From JAWOJB01 sp046484325 (lineage in GTDB: Bacteria > Actinomycetota > Acidimicrobiia > Spongiisociales > ZC4RG35), in assembly GCA_046484325.1 (NCBI GenBank), contig JAWOJB010000039.1, positions 1 to 64,000 on the forward strand: a stretch of 64,000 bases of DNA. The letters run 5' to 3'. Below, piece by piece: positions 17,236 to 27,933 of this stretch. Each line of letters begins with the position of its first letter. Position 1 is the stretch's first letter. The notes under the pieces are model-generated. The model worked only from the letters and a program-made list of their open reading frames with translations. It did no database searches and was not told the origin of the DNA. Position numbers and translations under genes: made by a program.

Positions 17236-17484
17236 CACGCGGCCAGGGTCATGGCCGCGGACCTCGACGCCACGCCACAGCGGGCTGACGGTGCAGCTCT
17301 GCGGTGATACCCACGTGGCCAGCTTCGGAGGGTGTTCGCATCACCCGACCTGGGCTCAGGCGATCGCTTCGACCGGGCGATCGCCGAGTTCGCCGTGCGG
17401 TAGGCCGAGCAGAACGAGTCCGACCACCGAGCGCTCACCAAGGCGATCGCCGCCGGCCCGCTTGAGGCGGCCATCGAGGTCTGA
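17236..17484 (+). pseudogene. decayed DUF2252 gene with large internal deletion
   Basis: Three pieces of a DUF2252 protein lie in different frames. Piece one, RHAARVMAADLDATPQ, is at 17236-17280. Piece two, HSGLTVQLCGDTHVASFGG, starts at 17276 in the next frame. Piece three, VFASPDLGSGDRFDRAIAEF then AVR, stop, AEQNESDHRALTKAIAAG, ends at 17484. The family N-terminal core (MAADLA, LTVQLCGDAH, FGVFASPER) and C-terminal core (YADQNERDHAAL) are joined with hundreds of residues missing. An in-frame TAG (17401-17403) sits where the family has Tyr. No function can remain. It fills the gap between the dehalogenase-like gene and argH. Confidence 0.7.
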
Positions 17485-17498
17485 CCCGGAGCGCCCGG

Positions 17499-18860
17499 TC
17501 AGGGCCGCTCGGTGAACCAGGTCTCCAGCACCCGGATCTGGTCGGCAAGGCTCGAGAAGCTCCCGCCACCGAGCGTGGCCCGGCGCTCCACCGAGCTGCG
17601 GGGGTCGACCAGTCCCAGATCGACCGGCTCGAAGCGGGGGTCCGCTGCCTCCAGGTCGGCGGCCGTGGCCGTCGCCAGGTCCCGGCCGGTCGCCACGAGC
17701 CGGCCCACCAGCCGGCCCACCGCCTCGTGGGCGTCCCGGAACGGAACCCCCCTCAGGACGAGCGCCTCGGCCAGATCGAGAGCGGTGGTCCACGACGAGG
17801 GGGCGGGCGGATGGAACTCGGCGGAGCCGAGCAGTGCGGTTAATGCCTCGAGCGTTGCGGCCAGGGTGTCGTCGGCTGCGAAGGCCTGGGCCTTGTCCTC
17901 CTGGAGGTCCCGGTTGTAGGCGAGGGGAAGCCCCTTCTGGAGGGCGAGCAGGGCGGTCAGGTTGCCGATCACACCGGCTGCCTTGCCGCGGGCGAGCTCG
18001 GCGATGTCCGGGTTCTTCTTGTGGGGCAGTGCCGACGAGCCGGTGGTGAGGGCATCGGCGAAGGTGACCCATCCGAACTCGGTGCTCGCCCAGAACACCA
18101 GTTCCTCGGAGAGCCGCGACAGGTCGACCATCGTCTGGGCACAGCACCAGACGTACTCGGCCACGAGGTCGCGGGCACCCACCGCGTCGAGTGAGTTGGC
18201 GAACACCACGTCGAGTCCCAGCCGGCGGGCCGATTCGATCGGGTCGAGCGGCAGGCTGGATCCCCCCGAGGCACCGGCGCCGAGCGGGGACACGCCCAGC
18301 CGGGCGGCCACCTGCTGGAATCGCTCCCGGTCCCGCAACGCCATCCAGGCGTAGGCGAGGAGGTGGTGCCCGAGCGGGACCGCTTGTGCCTGCTGGAGGT
18401 GGGTGTAGGAGGGGACCACCACGTCGGCGTTGCGGGCCGCCAGCTCGACCAGGGTCGAGCCGAACCGGGAGAGGTCGGCGGCCCGGGCTGCGGCCGCGCG
18501 ACGCAGGTACAGGCGCAGGTCGAGGGCCGCCTGGTCGTTGCGTGAACGACCCGTGTGCAGCTTTCGCCCCGGTTCCCCCACCAGCCCGACGAGACCACGT
18601 TCAACGGCGGTGTGAACGTCCTCGTCGGACTCCACGAACTCGAAGGTGCCGTCGTGGGCGTCGGCGAGGAGCCGCAGCAGACCGGCGTGGATGGCCTCGT
18701 GCTCCTCGTCGGTGAGCAGCCGTACCCGGTGGAGCATGGCGGCGTGGGCGAGTGAGCCTTCGATGTCGTCGACCAGCAGTCGCCGGTCGGTCCCGTCGAC
18801 GGTGAACCGCCAGAGCACGTCGGCGGGCTCCTCGTCGAAACGGCCACCCCAGAGGGTCAT
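17499..18860 (-). CDS. argH: argininosuccinate lyase
   Basis: Last step of arginine synthesis: splits argininosuccinate into arginine and fumarate. The 453-residue product starts MTLWGGRFDEEPADVLWRF. It contains the superfamily signature GSSALPHKKNPD (274-285) with the catalytic Ser, and HTGRSRNDQ and SYTHLQQAQ earlier. Start chosen at the ATG at 18860, the family's usual N-terminus. It lies 103 bases after argG on the same strand, so it may be co-transcribed but is not translationally overlapped. Confidence 0.96.
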   Translation of the reverse strand: MTLWGGRFDEEPADVLWRFTVDGTDRRLLVDDIEGSLAHAAMLHRVRLLTDEEHEAIHAGLLRLLADAHDGTFEFVESDEDVHTAVERGLVGLVGEPGRKLHTGRSRNDQAALDLRLYLRRAAAARAADLSRFGSTLVELAARNADVVVPSYTHLQQAQAVPLGHHLLAYAWMALRDRERFQQVAARLGVSPLGAGASGGSSLPLDPIESARRLGLDVVFANSLDAVGARDLVAEYVWCCAQTMVDLSRLSEELVFWASTEFGWVTFADALTTGSSALPHKKNPDIAELARGKAAGVIGNLTALLALQKGLPLAYNRDLQEDKAQAFAADDTLAATLEALTALLGSAEFHPPAPSSWTTALDLAEALVLRGVPFRDAHEAVGRLVGRLVATGRDLATATAADLEAADPRFEPVDLGLVDPRSSVERRATLGGGSFSSLADQIRVLETWFTERP

Positions 18861-18931
18861 GCCGGGCTCCGCCCGAAGTAACCGTCCCACGCCTCACGTC
18901 TCACGCCGGACGGGAGGCGATGTTGCGCAGC

Positions 18932-18959
18932 GTGCGACGTGCGACGTGCGACGTGCGAC
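18932..18959. repeat. four perfect copies of a 7-base unit
   Basis: The unit GTGCGAC is repeated four times without change between argG and argH. It lies in the 103-base gap and has no coding meaning. It is probably a replication-slippage repeat. Confidence 0.8.
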
Positions 18960-18963
18960 GGTC

Positions 18964-20162
<1,199 letters not shown>

Positions 20163-20166
<4 letters not shown>

Positions 20167-20615
20167 CGTTCTGCTCCGATCCGCTCCAGGCGGCGCGCCA
20201 CGGCCGCGCCGCCGATCTCTTCCGATGCCACGACCAGCAGCGTGTCGTCGCCGGCCACCGTCCCCAAGACCCCCTCGAGCGCCGCTGCGTCGAGCGTCGC
20301 GGCCACGACGTGGGCGGCGCCGGGGGGCGTCCGCACGACCACCAGGTTGCCACTGACCTCGATGGACGCTGCGAACTCCTCGAGAGCGCGCCCGAGCGCC
20401 GGCCCCGCGCCATCCGGGTCCTCGACCGAGCCGAGCACGTACCCGCCGGCTCCGTTCTTGACCGCCCCGATCGCCTGGAGGTCCCGCGAGACGGTGGACT
20501 GGGTGACCACGTGACCCAGCGAGGCGAGCAGGCCGACGACCTCGGCCTGGTTCCGGATCTCCTGCTCGGCGAGCAGGGTCCGTAGCGCCCGGCGCCTGGC
20601 CCCGGTGGTCGTCAT
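20163..20615 (-). CDS. argR: arginine repressor
   Basis: Arginine-responsive hexameric repressor of 150 residues. The N-terminal winged helix-turn-helix spans about 1-70 ([19 protein letters not shown] and [19 protein letters not shown]). The C-terminal oligomerisation and arginine-binding domain contains the [14 protein letters not shown] core (GT-AGDDT). It overlaps argD and argG by four bases each. Self-regulation through the operator candidate upstream of argC (24926-24938) is likely. Confidence 0.95.
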
Positions 20616-21796
20616 CCGCCCACCGTCTGCGCCAAGACGGTGTGGAGGAGGCCGACGGCCTCGTCCACCTCCTCCGCCGAGATGGTGAGGGGAGGCGCGA
20701 AGCGGATGGCGTCGGGCCGCACCGCATTGACCACCAGGCCCGCCCCGAGTGCCGCCATCACCACCTCGCCGGCCCGCGGCTCGGCGAGCACCGCTGCAAG
20801 CAGCAGGCCGCGGCCACGCACTCCCGCCACCCCGGGGAGCCCGGCCAGCCCCGAGCGCAGCTGAGCCGAACGATCCCGGCAGTTTCCGAGCAGGCCCCGG
20901 TCGGCGATCTCGTCGAGGACGGCGAGAGCGGCGGCCGACACCACCGGGCCACCGCCGAAGGTGGTTGCGTGATCTCCCCGGTCGAACGCCTCGGCCACCT
21001 CCTGGCGGGCGAGGCACGCCCCGATCGGGAGTCCGTTGGCGAGCGCCTTCGCCAGGGTGGCCACATCGGGCTCGATCCCCAGACGTTGCCAGGAGAACCA
21101 GGTCCCGGTCCGGCCCACCCCGGCCTGGACGTCGTCGACCACCAACAGCACGTCCCGCTCGTCGCACAGCGCCCGAACGCCGGCGAGGTAGCCCTCGTCG
21201 AGGGGGACGACGCCACCCTCGCCCAGGATCGTCTCCAGCATCACTGCCGCCGTCCGCTCGGTCACCGCCTGCTCGAGAGCCTCGAGGTCGCCCGCCGGCA
21301 CCTGCCGGAAGCCCGGCGGAAGTGGTTGGAACACGGCCTGCTTGCCGGGCTGGCCGGTGGCCGCCAGGGTGGCAAGGGTCCTCCCGTGGAACGACCCGTC
21401 GAGGGACACGACCTCGATGCACTCCGGGCCCCGGCGCCTCCCGCCCCACCGGCGGGCGAGTTTGATGGCCGCCTCGTTGGCGGTGGCCCCGCAGTTGGCG
21501 AAGAACACCCGGTCGAGCCCGGACAGGCCGGTGAGCCGCTCGGCGAGCTCCACCATCGGCTCGGTCGTGAACAGATTCGACACGTGGGTGAGCGTGGTCA
21601 TCTGCGCCGCCACCGCCCCCGCCACCCGCGGGTTGGCGTGGCCCACCGACACGACCGCCAGGCCCGTGAGGCAGTCGAGGTAGCGCCTGCCGCCCTCATC
21701 CCACAACCACGACCCGGAGCCGCGGACGAAGGCCACCGGAACCCGGGCGTAGGTCTGCATGACGACCGCCGCCTCGCGGGCGAGCAGGTCGGTCAC
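20612..21796 (-). CDS. argD: acetylornithine aminotransferase
   Basis: PLP enzyme that makes N-acetylornithine in the arginine pathway. The 394-residue product starts [20 protein letters not shown]. Conserved segments are [34 protein letters not shown] and [16 protein letters not shown]. The PLP lysine is in [18 protein letters not shown]. The operon context supports acetylornithine rather than another omega-amino substrate. It overlaps argB and argR by four bases each; argF, often found here, is absent. Confidence 0.95.
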   Translation of the reverse strand: MTDLLAREAAVVMQTYARVPVAFVRGSGSWLWDEGGRRYLDCLTGLAVVSVGHANPRVAGAVAAQMTTLTHVSNLFTTEPMVELAERLTGLSGLDRVFFANCGATANEAAIKLARRWGGRRRGPECIEVVSLDGSFHGRTLATLAATGQPGKQAVFQPLPPGFRQVPAGDLEALEQAVTERTAAVMLETILGEGGVVPLDEGYLAGVRALCDERDVLLVVDDVQAGVGRTGTWFSWQRLGIEPDVATLAKALANGLPIGACLARQEVAEAFDRGDHATTFGGGPVVSAAALAVLDEIADRGLLGNCRDRSAQLRSGLAGLPGVAGVRGRGLLLAAVLAEPRAGEVVMAALGAGLVVNAVRPDAIRFAPPLTISAEEVDEAVGLLHTVLAQTVGG

Positions 21797-22686
21797 GTCC
21801 GCCCATCGATCATGGTGCCGATCCCCTCGGCGGTGAAGATCTCGAGGAGTAAGGCGTGCTGGACCCTCCCATCGAGTACGTGGGCGTGGCGGACACCGGA
21901 CTCGAGAGCGTCGGCGGCCGACTGGAGCTTGGGGAGCATCCCGCCGGTGGTCGCGCCCAGCAGGGACTCGAGATCGTCGACCCCCATCCGGGCGATGAGC
22001 GACTCGGGGTCGGAGGGGTCTCGATACACGCCCTCGACGTCGGTGAGATAGACGAGCTTCTGGGCCCCGATGGCGGTGGCGATGGCGGCGGCCGCGGTGT
22101 CGGCGTTGGTGTTGTAGACCTCGCCATCGGCGCCGAGCGCCACCGGGGCGATCACGGGTACGAGGCCCTCACCGATGAGGCGCCGGAGGAAGTCGGCGTT
22201 GACCGATTCGATCTCGCCCACGAACCCGAGGCGCGGGTCGAGGGGCCGGGCGGTGAGCAGGTTGCCGTCGATCCCTGACACGCCGATCGAGCGGGCGCCG
22301 TGGCCGTTGAGGAGGCGGACGATATCTGCGTTCACCTCGCCGATGAGCACCTTCTGCACGACCCGAACGGTGTCGGCATCGGTCACCCTGAGCCCGTCCA
22401 CCCACTCGGGCTCCAGGCCGGCGCGGGCCATCTCGGCCGAGATCTGAGGCCCACCGCCGTGGACGACGACGGGGTGCACGCCCACCATCGCCAGCAACGT
22501 GACGTCACCGGCGAAGCTGTGCCGGAGCTCGGGATCCTCCATCGCCGAGCCCCCGTACTTGATCACCACCACCCTGCCCCGGAATTGGCGGATGAACGGC
22601 AGGGCCTCCATGAGGATGCGCGCCTTCCCCATCGAGTTGGCGATGCGGCTCTTGGCCGGGCTGGGCTTGGTGTGGCCGGTTCTCAC
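21793..22686 (-). CDS. argB: acetylglutamate kinase
   Basis: Phosphorylates N-acetylglutamate. The 297-residue product uses the GTG at 22686 that overlaps the argJ stop (GTGA). Amino-acid-kinase motifs include VVVIKYGGSAMEDPEL, VVVHGGGPQIS, YNTNADTAAAAIATAIGAQK and TDVEGVYRDPSDP. The N-terminal arm (RTGHTKPSPAKSRIANSMGK) is slightly longer than in E. coli, as in arginine-inhibited hexameric forms. Arginine sensitivity is an inference. Confidence 0.95.
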   Translation of the reverse strand: MRTGHTKPSPAKSRIANSMGKARILMEALPFIRQFRGRVVVIKYGGSAMEDPELRHSFAGDVTLLAMVGVHPVVVHGGGPQISAEMARAGLEPEWVDGLRVTDADTVRVVQKVLIGEVNADIVRLLNGHGARSIGVSGIDGNLLTARPLDPRLGFVGEIESVNADFLRRLIGEGLVPVIAPVALGADGEVYNTNADTAAAAIATAIGAQKLVYLTDVEGVYRDPSDPESLIARMGVDDLESLLGATTGGMLPKLQSAADALESGVRHAHVLDGRVQHALLLEIFTAEGIGTMIDGRT

Positions 22687-23858
22687 GATCGTGCTCCGTT
22701 GAATCGGACGTAGTCGGGGGTCAGGTCGGTGGTGACGACCGCGGCGGCGCCGGGCCCCTTCCCGACCACCACGTCCACGGTGAAGTCGCCCGCCAGCAAC
22801 TCCGAGACGAGGTCCTCGTCGGTCCCGATCCCGACCCCGCCGGCCGCCACCGGAACCCCCTGATAGGCGATGTCGACGGCACCGGGGTCGAGGTCGACGC
22901 CGGCCGTCCCCAGCGCCGCCAGCACCCTGCCCCAGTTGGGGTCGGCCCCGTAGAACGAGGCACGAACGAGGGAGGAGTCGGCGACGGCCATGGCCAGGGC
23001 ACGGGCCTCCCGGTCCCCGGGCGCTCCCCGGACGCTGAGGTCCACCACCTTCGACGCTCCCTCGGCGTCGGTGGCCATGAGCCGGCTGAGAGCCCGGCAC
23101 ACCTCCGTCACGGCCGCCTCGAACTCGGTGGGGTCGGGCCGGACGCCCGCCGCACCCGACGCCATCAGGAGGACGGTGTCGTTCGTCGACTGGCAGCCGT
23201 CGAGGTTCAGGCAGTTGAACGTCGCGTCGGCGGCCCCCCGGAGGACTGCGTCGAGCTCGCCGGCGTCGACGATCGCATCGGTCGTCACGAAGGCCAGCAT
23301 CGTGGCCAGGTCGGGCCGGACCATCCCCGCCCCCTTCGCCATCCCGCCCACCCGCCATCCGCCGGCAGCCTCGTGGTCTGCCAGCTTGGGCACCGAATCG
23401 GTGGTCATGATCCCCCTGGCGGCCAGGAGAGCGTGGTCGGACGTCCGTCCGGCGGCGGCGGCGAGGCCGGGCAGGGCGGCCCGGATCCGGTCGACGGGGA
23501 GCCGCGGTCCGATCGGGCCGGTCGAGGACACGAGGATCTCGCCCGGCTGCGCCCCCAACGCCTCGGCGGCCGCGGCTGCCACCATCTCGGCATCGGCGAG
23601 GCCGGCCGACCCGGTGCCGGCGTTGGCGCATCCCGAGTTCACGACCACCGCCCGAAGCCGACCGGCCGCCAGCACCCGGCGACCGAGCACCACGGGCGGC
23701 GCCGCCGTCCTCGACGTCGTGAACATCGCCGCCGTCGGGACCGGGGAGTCGGCGACGATCAGCGAGAGGTCGGGATCCCCCGACGCCTTGATCCCGCACG
23801 CCGTGCCGGCGGTGGCGAATCCGGCCGGGGCGACCACACCCGAGGGCTGCCCCGTCAC
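22683..23858 (-). CDS. argJ: bifunctional glutamate N-acetyltransferase/ornithine acetyltransferase
   Basis: Transfers acetyl groups from acetylornithine to glutamate, recycling the acetyl moiety. The 391-residue precursor self-cleaves before the Thr of LATMLAF; the preceding KGAGMVRPD matches the family. Other segments are VVNSGCANAGTG, NLDGCQSTNDTVL and YGADPNWGRVLAALGTAG. The GTG at 23858 overlaps the argC stop (GTGA), which fixes the start. Whether it is bifunctional or ornithine-only cannot be seen; no argA is in the window. Confidence 0.94.
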   Translation of the reverse strand: MTGQPSGVVAPAGFATAGTACGIKASGDPDLSLIVADSPVPTAAMFTTSRTAAPPVVLGRRVLAAGRLRAVVVNSGCANAGTGSAGLADAEMVAAAAAEALGAQPGEILVSSTGPIGPRLPVDRIRAALPGLAAAAGRTSDHALLAARGIMTTDSVPKLADHEAAGGWRVGGMAKGAGMVRPDLATMLAFVTTDAIVDAGELDAVLRGAADATFNCLNLDGCQSTNDTVLLMASGAAGVRPDPTEFEAAVTEVCRALSRLMATDAEGASKVVDLSVRGAPGDREARALAMAVADSSLVRASFYGADPNWGRVLAALGTAGVDLDPGAVDIAYQGVPVAAGGVGIGTDEDLVSELLAGDFTVDVVVGKGPGAAAVVTTDLTPDYVRFNGARS

Positions 23859-24910
23859 GGCAGCCAACCCGACAGGGGAAGCCCGGTCTCCTCGGCGAGC
23901 CCGAACACGAGGTTGGCCGCCTGGATCGCCTGACCTGCCGCCCCCTTGACGAGGTTGTCGATGGCGGCCTGGGCGATCACGGATCCGGTGGGCTCGTCGA
24001 AGAAGGCAGTCACGAATGCCCGGTTCGAGCCCGAGGCCCACCTGGTCTGGGGCGGCTCCTCGACGACGGTGACGAACGGCCGTCCTGCGTAGGCGGACCG
24101 AAGGGCGTCCCGCAGGTCCTGCTCGCCCACTCCCGGCCGCGCCGGAGCCGTCACCGTCGCCAGCTCGCCGCGCTGCATCGGCACGAGGTGGGGGGTGAAC
24201 ACGACCGCGTGGTGGGTGCCGGTCGCCTGTTCGATCCCCATCTCGATCTCGGGTCGATGTCGGTGCCGGGTCACGTTGTAGGCCCGAACCCCTTCGGCCA
24301 CGCTGCCGAAGAGCAGATCCTCACGAAGCGACCGGCCCGCCCCGGACACCCCGGAGAGACAGTCGGCGACGATGGTGCCCACCTCGACCAGGCCCGCCCG
24401 GAGGAGGGGCACGATGGCCAGCAGCACGGCGGTCGGGTAGCAGCCCGGCGCGGCCACCCGGCGGGCGCCGGCGAGATCGAACAACTCGGGCAGCCCGTAG
24501 CGCCAGCGCGGGAGCTCGCCGACGAGCGAGTGCTCGGACCCGTAGGCCTGCCGGTACCGATCGGCGGTGTCGAGCCGGAAATCCGATCCCAGATCGACGA
24601 CGGCCGCTCCCCGTTCGGCCAGCTCGTGGGCGAGCTCGGCGGACGCACCGTGCGGGAGGGCGAGGAACACGACGTCGACGGCCGGCAGGGACCCGAGGTC
24701 GAGCCCGCCGAGCGGGCGCTCTCCCCCGCTCAGCTGGGGATGGACGGCGCCCAGCGTCGAGCCCGCCCTGGAGTGGGCGCCCAGATGGACGAGCTCGAGC
24801 ACCGGGTGGGCGTCGAGCAGCCGGACGAGCTCGCCCCCGGCATATCCGGAGGCGCCGAAGACGGCGGTGCGGAGGTGGGTCAGGCGGATCCCTGCATGTG
24901 GGAGGCGCAC
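23855..24910 (-). CDS. argC: N-acetyl-gamma-glutamyl-phosphate reductase
   Basis: NADPH-dependent reduction in arginine synthesis. The 351-residue product has the Rossmann motif AVFGASGYAGGELVRLLDAH, FLALPHGASAEL, the catalytic Cys in RVAAPGCYPTAVLL, and YNVTRHRHRPEIEM. The only in-frame start before the Rossmann motif is the GTG at 24910. It heads the leftward operon argC-J-B-D-R-G with every junction overlapping by four bases. Only 34 bases separate it from the upstream peptidase gene, and they contain a palindrome (24926-24938). Confidence 0.95.
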   Translation of the reverse strand: MRLPHAGIRLTHLRTAVFGASGYAGGELVRLLDAHPVLELVHLGAHSRAGSTLGAVHPQLSGGERPLGGLDLGSLPAVDVVFLALPHGASAELAHELAERGAAVVDLGSDFRLDTADRYRQAYGSEHSLVGELPRWRYGLPELFDLAGARRVAAPGCYPTAVLLAIVPLLRAGLVEVGTIVADCLSGVSGAGRSLREDLLFGSVAEGVRAYNVTRHRHRPEIEMGIEQATGTHHAVVFTPHLVPMQRGELATVTAPARPGVGEQDLRDALRSAYAGRPFVTVVEEPPQTRWASGSNRAFVTAFFDEPTGSVIAQAAIDNLVKGAAGQAIQAANLVFGLAEETGLPLSGWLP

Positions 24911-24925
24911 TCTACATCTTCACCC

Positions 24926-24938
24926 GCATATGCGCATA
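24926..24938 (-). promoter_or_regulatory. operator candidate (ARG-box-like) before argC
   Basis: Two overlapping perfect palindromes, GCATATGC (24926-24933) and TATGCGCATA (24929-24938), lie 15 bases before the argC start in a 34-base gap. ArgR is encoded in the same operon, and actinobacterial ARG boxes contain TGCATA-type half sites, so this is the natural place for feedback repression. It is not a full consensus match. Confidence 0.45.
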
Positions 24939-24944
24939 GGCGTG

Positions 24945-26477
24945 TCAGCCAGGTGGTTCGAGATTGCGGCCGGGCATCGAAGGCACCTCGGCGTCGCGGA
25001 TCCACGCCTCGACCACCGCAGCCACCTCGGGGCCGGCCACCTCGGCCACCAGGCCCAGGAAGTCCTCGGTGGTGGCATTGCCGTAGGCGAAGCGGGCGGT
25101 CCAGGTCCGCAGAACCTGGAACGTCACCTCGTCGCCGGTGAGGTCGCGAAGGGCCACGAGCGCCAGGGCCCCCCGTTCGTACACCGAGACGGTGAAGAGG
25201 TCGTCGGGCCGGGGGAAGTCGGGGGGCGGATAGGCCTCGGCCGCCCGTCGCCGGGCCTCCGCGGCCGGCACCCCCTGATCGGCCAGTTCGGCACCGCTGA
25301 ACCGCCGGTGGGCCGCCTCGACCTGGCCGTCGTAGACGGAGGTGCCGTGGCGGTGCTCGATCCACAGCCAGTGGGCGAACGTGGCCAGCCCCTCGTTCAG
25401 CCAGATGTCGTCCCACTGCGCCACCGAGACCGAGTTGCCGAACCACTGATGGGCGAGCTCGTGGGCGATCACGACGTCGCCCCAGGCCATGGAGGCGACC
25501 GTGTAGGTCGGGACCATCTGGGTCTCGAGGGCCGCGGCCAGGTCGTCGTTGACGACCACCGCCCCGACGGCGTCGAACGGGTAGGGGCCGAATCGTTCCT
25601 CGAAGAACTCGATGATCTCCGGCTGGAGCCCGAAGGCATCGAGCAGGCCCCCCTCGACGGCAGGGTCGAACCACGTCGTGAACGTCATCCCACCCACCTC
25701 CTCCGTTCGCTCGACGAAGGTCCCGATCGCCAGACCCACGAGGTAGGGAGCGACCGGCTGCTCGTATCGCCAGCGGAACACCCCCGGGGAAGGATGGTCG
25801 GCTCGCCCTCCCGACACCGCCTGCCACCCCTCCGGGAGGCGCACGACCAGTTCGACGGTCGCCTTGTCGGCCGGGTGGTCGTTGGTGGGGAACCAGCTCT
25901 GGGCCCCGTCGGGCTGGGAGAAGACGTAGAAGGAGTCTTTGGCCCTCCTCCATCCGGGAGCGAACGGCACCGCACCGGCCGGGACCGGCTCGGGCACCCC
26001 GGCGTACTCGACGACGACCTGGAACTCGACGCCTGCGACGATGGGCGCGCCAGGAACGATCACGAGCTCCCTCCCCCGCCGCTCGTGACGGGCCGGGACC
26101 GGATCCTCCCCGGCGGTACCCAGTGCCACCGACCCGACCTCGAGTCCGGCGAGATCGAGGTGGAGACCACCCAGGTCCTGGAGGGCGACGGCCGTGATCG
26201 TCGTGGCTCCGTCCACTGATCCGGCCTCGGGGTCGACGCCGAGATCGATGGTGTAGTGGAGCACGTCGTACCCTCCGTTCCCGAGCGCCGGGTAGAGCCG
26301 ATCGCCGATCCCCGGGGCGCCGATCGGGGCGGGGGCGGTGCTCGTGGTCGTCGTCGTCGGGATCGTCGTCGTCGGGTTCGTCGTCTCGGCGATCGGTGCC
26401 GACGACGGCTCGCCCGGGGCGGCGCTGCAGGCCGCCAGCACCGACAGGACGGCGACGGCCCTACTCGGCTTCCACAT
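24945..26477 (-). CDS. M1 family metallopeptidase, lipoprotein
   Basis: A 510-residue zinc aminopeptidase-like protein anchored outside the membrane. A lipoprotein signal MWKPSRAVAVLSVLAAC (Cys17) is followed by a Thr/Pro/Ala-rich linker to about residue 55. An M1 N-terminal beta domain follows, then the catalytic domain with HELAH (339-343) and the third ligand Glu362 in WLNEGLATF. The usual GAMEN exopeptidase motif reads AALETQ (315-320). It lacks the large C-terminal helical domain. It overlaps the CCA-enzyme gene by 17 bases. Confidence 0.9.
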   Translation of the reverse strand: MWKPSRAVAVLSVLAACSAAPGEPSSAPIAETTNPTTTIPTTTTTSTAPAPIGAPGIGDRLYPALGNGGYDVLHYTIDLGVDPEAGSVDGATTITAVALQDLGGLHLDLAGLEVGSVALGTAGEDPVPARHERRGRELVIVPGAPIVAGVEFQVVVEYAGVPEPVPAGAVPFAPGWRRAKDSFYVFSQPDGAQSWFPTNDHPADKATVELVVRLPEGWQAVSGGRADHPSPGVFRWRYEQPVAPYLVGLAIGTFVERTEEVGGMTFTTWFDPAVEGGLLDAFGLQPEIIEFFEERFGPYPFDAVGAVVVNDDLAAALETQMVPTYTVASMAWGDVVIAHELAHQWFGNSVSVAQWDDIWLNEGLATFAHWLWIEHRHGTSVYDGQVEAAHRRFSGAELADQGVPAAEARRRAAEAYPPPDFPRPDDLFTVSVYERGALALVALRDLTGDEVTFQVLRTWTARFAYGNATTEDFLGLVAEVAGPEVAAVVEAWIRDAEVPSMPGRNLEPPG

Positions 26478-27885
26478 CGTCGCTCTCCGGTGGTGGCCCG
26501 GGGTCGGCGAGGCCCCGGTCGAGTGCCCATGCCCGCACCGCTTCGTATGCCTGTGCCGGGGAGTAGGGGCCTTCCTCGATGCGCCGCTCGAGGAGCACGG
26601 CGATGACCTCGCCCACGAGCGGGCCTGGGGCAATGCCCAGGTAGGACATGACCTGGTTGCCGTCGATCGGCGGGCGCAGGCTCGCCAGTTCCTCCTGGGT
26701 GGCCAGGTGCGCAATCCGCTCCTCGAGCTCGTCGATGCGTCGCTGGATCGTGCGAGCCCGAACCGGATTGGCGGTGGTCACATCGCACCGCACGAGCACA
26801 TTGAGGTCGTCGAGCAGGTGCCCGGCATCCCGGACGTAGCGACGGACGGCGGCATCGGTCCAACCCATCTTGAGGGTGTGCGGGCGGAGATGGAGGAAGA
26901 CGAGCCTGGCGACGTCCTCGACCACCTCTCTCGGGTACCGGAGGGCCTTGAGCCTCTCGCTGGCCATGCGGGCACCCACCACCTCGTGGTGATGGAAGGT
27001 GACACCACGGGGGCCATACGCCCGGGTGGCCGGCTTGGCGATGTCGTGGAGCAGGGCGGCCAGACGGATCACCAGCCGGGGCGGGGTCTTCTCGGTGACC
27101 GCCACGGTGTGGGCGAGGACGTCCTTGTGCCGGTGGACCGGGTCCTGCTCAATCGCCAGGCCCGGCAGTTCGGGGAGGAACAGGTCGGCGAGGCCCGACC
27201 TGAGCACCCCCCACAGGGCCTCACCGGGCTGGTCGGTGGTGATCAGCTTGCTGAACTCGTCGCGGATGCGCTCCGCCGACACGATGGCGAGACGGTCGGC
27301 CATCTCTCGGACCGCGGCCTCGGCGGCGTCGTCCGGCTCGAACCCGAGCACGGCCTGGAACCGGTAGAGCCGGAGCATCCGCAGCGGGTCGTCCGAGAAC
27401 GAGACGTGCGGGTCGAGGGGCGTCCGCAGGACCCCGGCGGCGAGATCGGCCAGCCCCCCGTGAGGGTCGACGATCTCGGCGTCGGGGAGGGTGATCGCCA
27501 TGGCGTTGACCGTGAAGTCCCTCCGGGACAGATCCTCGTCGATCGAATCCGAGAACATGACGACGGGCTTGCGCGACTGTTCCCGGTAGACCTCACTCCG
27601 GAACGTGGTGATCTCGTACGTCTGCCCACGCCGGACCACCCCGATGGTGCCGAACGCCTCGCCCACCGTGAACACGCTGTCGGCCCATCCGCCGACGATC
27701 CCCTTGATGAGCTCGGGGTGGGCGTCGGTGGTGAGATCCAGGTCGTCGTGAGGCCTGCCGAGGAAGGCGTCGCGCACCGATCCGCCCACCACGTAGAGCC
27801 GGTGGCCGGAGGCGGCGAACCGCTCACCCAGCTCGACGGTGGGGGATCCGGCCTCGACGAGGGGGCGCAGCCGATCGGGGATCAC
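26461..27885 (-). CDS. cca: CCA tRNA nucleotidyltransferase with HD domain
   Basis: Adds or repairs the CCA end of tRNAs; both tRNA genes in this window lack an encoded CCA. The 474-residue class II enzyme has the polymerase-beta-type motif GGSVRDAFLGRPHDDLDL (34-51) with the metal Asp pair, the RRDFTVNAMA basic motif (121-130) and an HD domain with LLHDIAKP (278-285). The position next to the sigM/trx/cwlM block mirrors pcnA in Mycobacterium. It overlaps the peptidase gene downstream. Confidence 0.94.
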   Translation of the reverse strand: MIPDRLRPLVEAGSPTVELGERFAASGHRLYVVGGSVRDAFLGRPHDDLDLTTDAHPELIKGIVGGWADSVFTVGEAFGTIGVVRRGQTYEITTFRSEVYREQSRKPVVMFSDSIDEDLSRRDFTVNAMAITLPDAEIVDPHGGLADLAAGVLRTPLDPHVSFSDDPLRMLRLYRFQAVLGFEPDDAAEAAVREMADRLAIVSAERIRDEFSKLITTDQPGEALWGVLRSGLADLFLPELPGLAIEQDPVHRHKDVLAHTVAVTEKTPPRLVIRLAALLHDIAKPATRAYGPRGVTFHHHEVVGARMASERLKALRYPREVVEDVARLVFLHLRPHTLKMGWTDAAVRRYVRDAGHLLDDLNVLVRCDVTTANPVRARTIQRRIDELEERIAHLATQEELASLRPPIDGNQVMSYLGIAPGPLVGEVIAVLLERRIEEGPYSPAQAYEAVRAWALDRGLADPGPPPESDDVEAE

Positions 27886-27933
27886 GATCGCGAGGGTATC
27901 GGCTGCCCGGCGGCGATCGGGGCAGGCCTGCGA

